The translations under genes and the position numbers were made by a program. A model generated the notes under the pieces. It was not told the DNA's origin, did not search any database, and saw only the letters and a program-made list of their open reading frames with translations. 64,000 bases of DNA from Pseudomonas poae. Lineage in GTDB: Bacteria > Pseudomonadota > Gammaproteobacteria > Pseudomonadales > Pseudomonadaceae. The stretch is taken from contig NZ_JYLI01000001.1 in NCBI RefSeq assembly GCF_001439785.1, forward strand, positions 62,001 through 126,000, in the 5' to 3' direction. The stretch's first letter is position 1. Each line of letters starts with the position of its first letter. Below are positions 28,438 through 35,866 of the stretch, in pieces.

Positions 28438-29610
28438 ATGAAAGCTATTGTGTTCCACGGTGTCGGCGACATCCGGCTGGATGACGTTGCCGAGCCCACG
28501 CTGCAAGCTCCCAACGACGCGATCATCCGCATAACGGCCTCGGCTATCTGCGGCACCGACCTTCACTTCATTCGTGGCAGTGCGCCGGATATGCAACCCG
28601 GCACGATTCTGGGCCATGAAGCCGTCGGTATCGTGGAGGCATTGGGTGATGATGTGCGCAACCTGAGGATCGGCGACCGTGTACTGGTGCCGTCGACTAT
28701 CGCGTGCGGCAATTGCGCTTACTGCCGCGCCGGTTATTTTGCGCAGTGTGACGTTGCCAACCCCAACGGCAAGACTGCTGGCACATCCTTTTTTGGTGGC
28801 CCCAAGGCCACAGGCCCGTTCAATGGGCTGCAAGCGGAAAAGGCCCGAATCCCCTTCGCGAATATCGGCTTGATCAAACTGCCCGACGCCATTACTGACG
28901 ACCAGGCGATTGCAATGTCGGATATTTTTCCCACCGCCTGGTTCGGCGCCAAAATGGCGGAAATAAAGGACGGTGACACCGTTGCGGTGTTTGGCTGTGG
29001 GCCGGTAGGTCTGTTCGCGATCATCAGCGCGAAGCTGCTGGGCGCCGGACGCATCTTTGCCGTCGATGGCCTGGACGACAGGTTGGAACGCGCGCGGGAC
29101 CTTGGCGCTGAATGCATCAATTTCGAGAAGGAAAACCCCGTTGAGGCGCTGCATCGCCTCACCCATGATATTGGCGTGGACCGCGCGATTGATGCCGTAG
29201 GCGTCGACGCCAACCACGCTCACCACGGCCAGGCCTGCGACGGCGCGCAATGGCAACCGGGCGATAAGCCCTCACAAGCCTTGGAATGGGCCGTGCAAGG
29301 TTTGGCCAAGGCGGGCACGCTGTCGATAATTGGTGTCTATCCGGCAGGATTCGACCGTTTTCCCATCGGCGCAGCGATGAATAAAAACCTGCGCATGAAC
29401 ATGGGGAACTGCCATCACCGCAAGTACATCCCCAAGCTCATTGAGATGACGCTGGCAGGTCGGGTGGATCCCTCCAAAGTGCTGACACAGCATGAACCCA
29501 TGGGGGACGCCATCAGCGCTTTTCAGAAGTTTGATCAGCACTTCCCGGGCTGGATCAAAGTCAAGCTGGAAACGGCCGCCAACCAACCTGGCACAACCGG
29601 CCTTGGTTGA
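28438..29610 (+). CDS. Zinc-dependent alcohol/formaldehyde dehydrogenase-like protein
   Basis: This 390-residue MDR enzyme has the catalytic zinc ligands Cys38, His60 and Glu61, and the structural zinc cysteines Cys90, Cys93, Cys96 and Cys104. The NAD-binding motif is VFGCGPVGLFAI. An insertion around DANHAHHGQ, near residue 260, resembles the glutathione-independent formaldehyde dehydrogenase group. Oxidation of a small alcohol or aldehyde with NAD is expected; the substrate is not evident. A GAGGTG ribosome site precedes the ATG. A small gene follows 23 bases downstream. Confidence 0.88.
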   Translation: MKAIVFHGVGDIRLDDVAEPTLQAPNDAIIRITASAICGTDLHFIRGSAPDMQPGTILGHEAVGIVEALGDDVRNLRIGDRVLVPSTIACGNCAYCRAGYFAQCDVANPNGKTAGTSFFGGPKATGPFNGLQAEKARIPFANIGLIKLPDAITDDQAIAMSDIFPTAWFGAKMAEIKDGDTVAVFGCGPVGLFAIISAKLLGAGRIFAVDGLDDRLERARDLGAECINFEKENPVEALHRLTHDIGVDRAIDAVGVDANHAHHGQACDGAQWQPGDKPSQALEWAVQGLAKAGTLSIIGVYPAGFDRFPIGAAMNKNLRMNMGNCHHRKYIPKLIEMTLAGRVDPSKVLTQHEPMGDAISAFQKFDQHFPGWIKVKLETAANQPGTTGLG

Positions 29611-29633
29611 GCACACCCTAAAGGACAGCCATC

Positions 29634-29858
29634 ATGTTCGATAAGCCGCATTACCTTGTCAGTTTCATCCTCGACAACCAGCCGCAAAGCCGAACGCTTG
29701 AACACGACGCTGAACACCTTGATTCCCGGCAGGCAGAAGCCCTGCTCAAACAAACGTTCAGCGAACTCAAGGACGCCCGTTTGAGTGACGTTCAGGTGCA
29801 GAAAAGAACGCGACACGAGCAAGGTAACAACATTCCCGGGCACTACCAGCAACCCTGA
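29634..29858 (+). CDS. Small hypothetical protein downstream of the dehydrogenase
   Basis: A 74-residue hydrophilic protein starting MFDKPHYLVSFILDNQPQ, with an AAAGGACA ribosome site. It is probably co-transcribed with the dehydrogenase gene. No domain is recognised. The sequence looks like a small alpha/beta protein with a basic, Gln-rich tail. Confidence 0.6.
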   Translation: MFDKPHYLVSFILDNQPQSRTLEHDAEHLDSRQAEALLKQTFSELKDARLSDVQVQKRTRHEQGNNIPGHYQQP

Positions 29859-29919
29859 AGAGGCGCGGCCGCAGCCCAGGTTCTCCGAGGCTGCGAAGCG
29901 CTTGCAAACCCGCGACCAC

Positions 29920-29956
29920 AAAAAACAGCCAGCCCCGTGTGTTAAACGGGGCTGGC
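29920..29956 (-). terminator. Rho-independent terminator of the CsbD gene
   Basis: GCCAGCCCCGT at 29928-29938 pairs with ACGGGGCTGGC at 29946-29956. On the minus strand the stem is followed by TGTTTTTTG, a good T tract. It lies about 50 bases after the csbD stop. Confidence 0.85.
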
Positions 29957-30008
29957 GTCAGTGCGCTCGACGAGCGCTGCGGCTGTGGCGTTTATTGCTC
30001 ACCCCGGT

Positions 30009-30257
30009 TCAGCGGCGCAGCAGACGGTCCAGCACCAGCAGCGCGACCGCACCAATTGCCAGAGCGGCAACCGGCTTCTCTTTAACGAACGTGGAAACGC
30101 TGTCAAGTGCATCACCGTAGGTCTGGGTCAGCTGACCCGCCGCCTGACGCCCGGCACCTTCAGCTTGCAGCTTCGAGTCGCCAAACAGCTTGCCGGCAGC
30201 GCTCTGAGCCTTGCCAGCGACTTTTTCTACAACACCTTCTACCTGTTCACTTTTCAT
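30009..30257 (-). CDS. CsbD-like stress protein with C-terminal membrane segment
   Basis: An 82-residue protein starting MKSEQVEGVVEKVAGKAQ. The N-terminal part (1-55) has the CsbD-type pattern of helical repeats (GKAQSAAGKLFGDSKLQAEG). The C terminus has one hydrophobic helix (VAALAIGAVALLVLDRLL). Family members are general stress or osmotic-stress proteins of unknown mechanism. A terminator follows. Confidence 0.8.
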   Translation of the reverse strand: MKSEQVEGVVEKVAGKAQSAAGKLFGDSKLQAEGAGRQAAGQLTQTYGDALDSVSTFVKEKPVAALAIGAVALLVLDRLLRR

Positions 30258-30583
30258 AATCACAAAACCTTCGCGTGTAGTGGGCAACCCGGGTTTAATC
30301 CGGGCTGGCGGATAGCTGCACAGCGTTAGGGCGAATGGAGCAGTGATTAGTTCAAGTTGAAGTGCCGCACCGAGCGCTCCGATGGCAAAGACCGGGCTGA
30401 TTCAGCCACACCCCAGGGAACTGGAATTTTCCAGTCTCTTCAAACCTGCATGCCTGTATCGTTCACGTTTCTTCCGTTTCAACTAAACAGGCGCGCAGCA
30501 CGGTACTCACGCTACACTTTTGCGTGCTGAGAAATCGGGCACAGTGACGGGCCAATTTGTTCAGTTCCCCAGGAGCAGCGTTC
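30258..30583. other. 326-base divergent region between csbD and response-regulator gene
   Basis: No supported gene. It contains the palindrome at 30421-30434 (listed separately) and a likely promoter for the response-regulator gene near 30510 (CTACACTTT). The csbD promoter must lie near its left end. Confidence 0.5.
30421..30434. promoter_or_regulatory. RcsB-box-like near-palindrome upstream of the response regulator
   Basis: CTGGAATTTTCCAG is palindromic except for the central bases. With its flank (GAACTGGAAT) it matches the element at 34994-35007 upstream of the fimbrial gene, with one difference in 17 bases. It lies about 150 bases before the response-regulator start. Autoregulation by the adjacent two-component system is a natural reading. 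Confidence 0.5.
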
Positions 30584-31234
30584 ATGATTCCTCGTATCAT
30601 CATCGCCGACGATCACCCTGCCATCCTGCACGGTTGCCAGGTCGTACTGCTGAATGACAGCAGCTTCGCCAATATCCAGGCGACCGCCACCAGCGTCCCG
30701 GAACTCTTCAGCGCGCTGGAAAGCCACGAGTGCGACGTGCTCATCGTGGACTATTCGATGCCCGGCGCGGACATGGACGGCCTGCACATGCTGGGTGTGC
30801 TCAACAGACGCTACCCGAACCTGCCCGTGCTGGTACTGACCGGTGAAGAGAACCTCGGCATTCTGCGGTTGATTCTGGAGGCGAAGGTCCGTGGCATCAT
30901 TCAAAAAAACAGCGACATTCTCTGTCTGCCCAAGGCGGTGCGCACCGTGCTGCGCCGGGGCATCTACTTGAATGATTCATTGAAAAAAGCGCTGGCTGAA
31001 TCGCCCCGCAGCACAGCAAAAGAAGCCCAGCTGAGCCCCAGGGAGCTGGAGATCGTAAGACTGCTGGCGTCGGGCAAGTCACCCGAGGACATCGCAGAAA
31101 TCCTGCATCGCAGCATCAAGACGGTGAGCTGGGGCAAGAACTCGGCCAAGCGCAAACTGGGCATACAGTCCGACGCGCAGCTGTATCAGTATTACGCCTC
31201 ACTGGCCAAATCCACCGTCGAGCACACGGGGTGA
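30584..31234 (+). CDS. NarL/RcsB-family response regulator (RocA/BvgA-like)
   Basis: A 216-residue regulator with a receiver domain (1-125; acidic pair in ADDHPA and phospho-acceptor Asp56 in LIVDYSMPG) and a LuxR-type HTH (about 150-210: LSPRELEIVRLLASGKSPEDIAEILHRSIKTVSWGK). The start has AGGAGCAG upstream. Its stop overlaps the GTG of the sensor kinase (GTGA), so they are coupled. In P. aeruginosa, RocA1 with sensor RocS1 controls Cup fimbriae; the fimbrial operon here follows directly. Confidence 0.9.
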   Translation: MIPRIIIADDHPAILHGCQVVLLNDSSFANIQATATSVPELFSALESHECDVLIVDYSMPGADMDGLHMLGVLNRRYPNLPVLVLTGEENLGILRLILEAKVRGIIQKNSDILCLPKAVRTVLRRGIYLNDSLKKALAESPRSTAKEAQLSPRELEIVRLLASGKSPEDIAEILHRSIKTVSWGKNSAKRKLGIQSDAQLYQYYASLAKSTVEHTG

Positions 31235-34200
31235 TCAACGCCCTGCGCAGGCTGTTATGGCTGACACTGCTGGTGTCGAGCCTGTGCGTGGCATCAACAG
31301 AAACAAACGTGGCTTTGGGCAACACTGTGGTGGTCGGTCTGCCCGTACAGACCACCCCTCCCCTGGGCTTCTGGGTGGGCGACAGCCCGGCCGGATTCAG
31401 TATCGACTACTTGCGCTACCTGGCAGACCAGTTGAATTTGAAGCTGGAGTTTCGCCAGTTCGCTACCTTCGAACAAGCCACCACAGCCCTGTGCGAAGGG
31501 CACATCGACATCGTGCCGGACTTGCAGACCAACGCCACGCGTCAGCGCTGCATGAACTTTTCCAGCCCATATCTGCTCTCCCCGCTGGTATTGGTTGTTC
31601 GGCACGGCAGCGCAGCGATTACGTCTGCCGAATTGACGTCACACTCATTCGTCGCCGAGCAAGGCTATACGACTGCCCAATGGCTGAGCCAACGCCTGCC
31701 GCCCGCGCAGCTGCACATCTACGCAGACACCCAGTCAGCCCTGAACGCCTTGCAGAAGGGCGAAGGTGACGCCTATCTGGGCGAGCCTTACCAGCTCGAA
31801 GCACTGTTCAGCAGCGGTCGCTACAAGTCCCTTGAGGTTCGGCAGCAGGACCTGTACGACAATGCAGGTCTGCACTTCGGCATCAGTACGCTTCGGGCCG
31901 ACCTGCGCCACGCCCTTGCCGCAGAGATGGCCCGCACGCCGTCGGACTTCCTTAACGACCTGCAGTTGCGCTGGCTGGACAAGCACTCGCTCAAGCAACG
32001 CATGCAGCCCTCCTCCCACCTGACTTCCGCGCAGCGCCGATGGGTGGATGACTTGCCGATGCTGCGCTTGAGTTATGAAACCACTTTCCGTCCCATGTCG
32101 TTCCTCGACGAACACGGTCGCCCCAATGGGCTGAGCTACAGCTACCTGAAATACCTGGTGAATGCGCTGCGGCTCAAAGTGGTTGAGATCCCCGCGCGAA
32201 GCGGCACGGTGGCGTCGTCCGACGAGGCTGACCTGCGTATTCCGGTGGACCCGTCCACCGAACACCTGCCCGGCTGGCGCTACACACAGCCCTTCGTGAG
32301 GATTCCGAACGTGTTGGTGACACGCCTCGGAGAACCCGCCAAAACCGCCATCGAAGAACTCAACGGCGCGACCCTGGTCGTGCCGGACACACCGAAGTTC
32401 GCGCAACGCCTCCAGCAACGGGTGCCCGACAGCAAGCTGCTGCTGGTGACCGACCCGGCTGATGGCTTTGAGCTGGTGCGCACCGGCAAGGCCGATGGCT
32501 ACGTGGGTAACCTGATAACAGTCGACCGCTTGCTGGAGAAAGGCTGGTCGGACAGCCTCAAGATTGCCGCGGCGACCGATCTGCCGCTGGAGCTGTCCAT
32601 CGCGGTGACCGAACGTCACGCTCAATTGGTGGCCCTGCTGGATCAGCTCATCCAGAGCATTCCGATAGAACAGCGCGACCTGTTTGCCCAGCAGTGGCTG
32701 CGCAATACCTATGAAGTCGGCGTCTCGCCGCAACGCCTGTGGCGCATCGTCGGCAGCATAGGGTCCGCCGCGCTGCTGATCATTGGCGTATTGCTCTATG
32801 CGCACCTGTCCCTCAAAGCCCGCCAGCGCGCCCTCAGGGAAGCGCAACAGCGCTTGTCAGCGCAATTGCGCTTCAGCCGCGAACTGCTTGAATCGTATCC
32901 GTACCCGGTCGCCATCAAGGACCGTCATCGCCGTTACCTGATGCTCAATAAAGCCTATGAGCGAACCTTCAACGTTGAAGCGGCCCAGATACTGGGGCGC
33001 TGCGTCGACGAAATCAGCTACTACCCCGCGCAGGTGCGCCAGCGCATCTCCAAGATGGTCGAACGGGCGCTGCGTGACGATGAACGCCAACAAGGCGAGC
33101 ATATTCTGATGGGCGAGGATGGCAGCGATCAGCATTGGCTGTACATCGTTACCCCCTATCGCCTGGACGGCGACGAACCTCAGGGCGTGCTCACCACGTT
33201 CATCGACGTCACCAGCATTCGCGCCGCCGAACAGCTGGCTGAACAGGCGGCCGAGGCCAAGGCGGCGTTTCTGGCCACCATGAGCCATGAAATTCGCACC
33301 CCCATGAATGGCATTCTCGGTTTGCTCGAACTGATGAGCGACCTGCACCTGCCCACGGACGCGCAGGAAATGCTGGCGATGGTCAATGAATCGACCCGCT
33401 CGCTCCTGCAGGTACTTGACGACACCCTGGATTTTTCACGCATCGACTCCGGCATGCTCGTTGTCGCGCCCGAGCCCACCGATCTGCGTCAACTGCTCGA
33501 CGGCGTGCTGCGCCTGATCGGTCATCAGGCACACAGCAAAGACCTTGAGCTGCACAGTCTGATTGATCATCGCATTGCCGGGTTGCTGGAAGTCGACGGC
33601 AGCCGCCTGCGCCAAGTGCTGCTCAACCTGCTCAGCAACGCCACCAAGTTCACCCAAAGCGGGCATGTGCGCCTGGAACTGAGCGTCCAGCACGATGATG
33701 GCGAGCAGCACCTGGAGTTTCTGGTCGCGGACACCGGCATCGGCATCAGCCAGGAGCAGCAGGAGCGTCTGTTTCAACCCTTCATGCAGGCCGACAGCTC
33801 CATCACCCGGCGCTACGGGGGCTCGGGCCTGGGCCTGATGATCTCGCGTCGACTCGTGCAACTGATGGGCGGTGAGCTGTACCTGCACAGCCGCCTCAAT
33901 GAAGGCACGCGCATCACCTTCACCCTGAGCCTGCCCGTGGTCGCCGCGCTTGAAAAACCGTTCACCGCGCACTCGGTGAAGCTCGCGTCCGATCTCGCGC
34001 CCTACCGGGAAGCCCTGGCAGAGCACCTGCTGGCGCTGGGGCTTCACTTCACGTCGGATCAGCAGGACCTGCTGATCACCGCCGATGAGGCATCTGCCGG
34101 CAAGCCCGGGACGCTGCTGATCACCACCGAGGCCCTGCCTGCCGGCTATGCCGTCGGCCCACCGGCCACCCGCCTGAGCGTGAACCCGCTGACCTGGGGC

Positions 34201-34941
34201 GGCTTGCAGGCAGCCCTTGAGCAACTGCTGCTGGGGCGCAACAGCTGCCGCCGGATTCCGTTGCCCCGTTCCAGCTACCCCAAGGGGCACAAGGTGCTCA
34301 TCGTGGAAGATCACCCCACCAATCGATTGCTGCTCAAAAGGCAGATGGAGCATCTGCACTGCGCCTTCGACCTGGTGGAAAACGGTCTGCAGGCACTCGA
34401 ACGCCTGCAAACGCAGCAGTACACGCTGATCCTCACCGACTGCTATATGCCAGAACTGGACGGCTACGCCATGACGCGCCAGGTACGCGACTCAGCGCTC
34501 GACGCCGCGACGATCCCCATCATAGGCATGACGGCGAGCATTCACCCGCAGGAGCAGCAGCGCGCCCGAGCGGCCGGCATGGATGAACTCATCCTCAAGC
34601 CCATCGTCCTCAGTGCGTTGATTACCCTGTTCGAGCGTTACCTGTGCGCGCCGCCTGAAGACTCGGCAGTCACCAGCATGGGCGATCTGAAGGCCGTGAT
34701 GTGGGACAGTTTTTGCGCAGAGAGTCGCAAGGACCTGCTGGCCATAGAGGCCGCACTGATCAGTGACGATGCCGAAACCCTCGGCCATTTGCTGCACAAA
34801 CTCGCCGGAGCGTTGCAACTGGTCGAACTGACCGAACTGTCCCGTCAGGCGCAGCATTTGCACCGTGAGGCGCAGCGTCATTCAATCGTACACACAGCGA
34901 TACGCGACTTCGTTGACCAACTTCGCGACGCCGGCATCTGA
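31231..34941 (+). CDS. BvgS/RocS-type unorthodox hybrid sensor kinase
   Basis: This 1236-residue protein starts with GTG overlapping the regulator stop. Order: signal peptide (1-24); two periplasmic SBP_bac_3 sensor domains (about 35-265 and 275-500); a transmembrane helix (about 510-532); a PAS domain (about 550-665); HisKA with His686 in MSHEIRTPMNG; an ATPase domain with GSGLGLMISRRL; a receiver with Asp1070 in LTDCYMPELDG; and an HPt domain with His1189 in LHKLAGALQ. This is the full BvgS/EvgS phosphorelay layout. It would sense a periplasmic ligand and phosphorylate the adjacent NarL-type regulator. Confidence 0.94.
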   Translation: MINALRRLLWLTLLVSSLCVASTETNVALGNTVVVGLPVQTTPPLGFWVGDSPAGFSIDYLRYLADQLNLKLEFRQFATFEQATTALCEGHIDIVPDLQTNATRQRCMNFSSPYLLSPLVLVVRHGSAAITSAELTSHSFVAEQGYTTAQWLSQRLPPAQLHIYADTQSALNALQKGEGDAYLGEPYQLEALFSSGRYKSLEVRQQDLYDNAGLHFGISTLRADLRHALAAEMARTPSDFLNDLQLRWLDKHSLKQRMQPSSHLTSAQRRWVDDLPMLRLSYETTFRPMSFLDEHGRPNGLSYSYLKYLVNALRLKVVEIPARSGTVASSDEADLRIPVDPSTEHLPGWRYTQPFVRIPNVLVTRLGEPAKTAIEELNGATLVVPDTPKFAQRLQQRVPDSKLLLVTDPADGFELVRTGKADGYVGNLITVDRLLEKGWSDSLKIAAATDLPLELSIAVTERHAQLVALLDQLIQSIPIEQRDLFAQQWLRNTYEVGVSPQRLWRIVGSIGSAALLIIGVLLYAHLSLKARQRALREAQQRLSAQLRFSRELLESYPYPVAIKDRHRRYLMLNKAYERTFNVEAAQILGRCVDEISYYPAQVRQRISKMVERALRDDERQQGEHILMGEDGSDQHWLYIVTPYRLDGDEPQGVLTTFIDVTSIRAAEQLAEQAAEAKAAFLATMSHEIRTPMNGILGLLELMSDLHLPTDAQEMLAMVNESTRSLLQVLDDTLDFSRIDSGMLVVAPEPTDLRQLLDGVLRLIGHQAHSKDLELHSLIDHRIAGLLEVDGSRLRQVLLNLLSNATKFTQSGHVRLELSVQHDDGEQHLEFLVADTGIGISQEQQERLFQPFMQADSSITRRYGGSGLGLMISRRLVQLMGGELYLHSRLNEGTRITFTLSLPVVAALEKPFTAHSVKLASDLAPYREALAEHLLALGLHFTSDQQDLLITADEASAGKPGTLLITTEALPAGYAVGPPATRLSVNPLTWGGLQAALEQLLLGRNSCRRIPLPRSSYPKGHKVLIVEDHPTNRLLLKRQMEHLHCAFDLVENGLQALERLQTQQYTLILTDCYMPELDGYAMTRQVRDSALDAATIPIIGMTASIHPQEQQRARAAGMDELILKPIVLSALITLFERYLCAPPEDSAVTSMGDLKAVMWDSFCAESRKDLLAIEAALISDDAETLGHLLHKLAGALQLVELTELSRQAQHLHREAQRHSIVHTAIRDFVDQLRDAGI

Positions 34942-34993
34942 CAGCTCGCACATAATCCACGTCTTGCTTGAACTGTCCTCGCTAACAGCAGAA

Positions 34994-35036
34994 CTGGAAT
35001 ATTCCAGGCAAACACCACGTTTGACACTCCTATAAT
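34994..35036 (+). promoter_or_regulatory. Fimbrial promoter with RcsB-box-like perfect palindrome
   Basis: CTGGAATATTCCAG at 34994-35007 is a perfect 14-base palindrome with the GAATATTC core of RcsAB boxes. A consensus -10 hexamer TATAAT lies at 35031-35036. With a 17-base spacer the -35 would be 35008-35013, which is poor (GCAAAC) and directly abuts the palindrome. A weak -35 next to a binding site is typical of activated promoters. The fimbrial subunit starts at 35113. Confidence 0.6.
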
Positions 35037-35112
35037 TTCGCCGCGCTTGAAAGAGGGTCGACTTCACCATCGACATTGCCCTTTCGAGCGTCTTTTAATT
35101 ATTCATAGGAGT

Positions 35113-35814
35113 ATGACCGTGAAACTTTTCAAACTGGGTGCCACGTTATCCATTGCCGGCTTCGCCACCCTCGCGCCCTTTATCGCCCACGCCGCCAGCG
35201 ACATTAACGTTAAAGGTGTTATTACACCGAGCGCGTGTACGGTAAATATTCCAACTGGCAATGATCTGGACTGGGGCGAGATCCCTTGGGACTCACTGAA
35301 CAAAACCGACTTCACCACACTCACCGCAAAGCCAGCCACGATCGTTATTAACTGCCCGGAAGGCACAACCACGAAAACCGCCATGTGGATTGTCGATGCG
35401 GACCCTTCCAGCGCTTTGGTCGGCAAGAATAGCGCCGGGCGCACCGACCATGGCGATTCGGGCCGTATCTTCGGTATCGGCATCGATCCGGTGACCAAGA
35501 ACAAGATCGGCAACTTTGTGCTGAAGCCGGTCAGCACCACCGTCGACGGCGTCACCAACACCACCAACTTTGGTTATAACCGCGACGCGGCCAACCATAT
35601 GTCTACGCCCAGCAGCCGGGCGTTGATGTCCAATTGGGCTTATTACACCGCAGAAGAATGGAGTCCTCTGGACGCCAGTAACAACCCTGCCAGCGGCACT
35701 TCGTTCACCTGGAACTTCGAGGTTGAACCGCAAATAAACAAGGCCAGCCAAATCACCGCGACCACGCAAGTTCCATGGAACGGCACGGCACAAGTCAACG
35801 TTCGTTACTACTAA
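35113..35814 (+). CDS. Fimbrial major subunit-like protein (DUF1120 type)
   Basis: A 233-residue exported protein starting MTVKLFKLGATLSIAG, with a signal peptide ending at HA-AS (near residue 28) and an AGGAG ribosome site. The mature part begins DINVKGVITPSACTVNI, the pattern of pilin-like subunits, with a cysteine pair (ACTV and NCPEG). The C terminus GTAQVNVRYY ends with the aromatic penultimate residue seen in chaperone-usher subunits. It resembles the DUF1120 family found in Pseudomonas fimbrial loci. It is the only subunit gene in the operon. Confidence 0.82.
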   Translation: MTVKLFKLGATLSIAGFATLAPFIAHAASDINVKGVITPSACTVNIPTGNDLDWGEIPWDSLNKTDFTTLTAKPATIVINCPEGTTTKTAMWIVDADPSSALVGKNSAGRTDHGDSGRIFGIGIDPVTKNKIGNFVLKPVSTTVDGVTNTTNFGYNRDAANHMSTPSSRALMSNWAYYTAEEWSPLDASNNPASGTSFTWNFEVEPQINKASQITATTQVPWNGTAQVNVRYY

Positions 35815-35830
35815 TTTAGTGTGGGTTCGC

Positions 35831-35860
35831 AAATGTCCTGCCTGACGGCGGGACATTTTT
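35831..35860 (+). terminator. Hairpin with T tract between subunit and usher genes
   Basis: AAATGTCCTGCC at 35831-35842 pairs with the segment ending GGACATTT at 35858, followed by TTTTT. It resembles an intrinsic terminator and lies inside the operon. Partial termination would give more subunit than usher mRNA, a common need in fimbrial operons. The usher ATG is 6 bases beyond, so the stem could also affect its translation. Confidence 0.7.
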
Positions 35861-35866
35861 ATTGCC

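Noticed and set aside
206..30387. 15-mer CCGAGCGCTCCGATG shared by 206-220 and about 30370-30385
   Set aside because: A repeated 15-mer is expected by chance in 64 kb, and flanks do not align.
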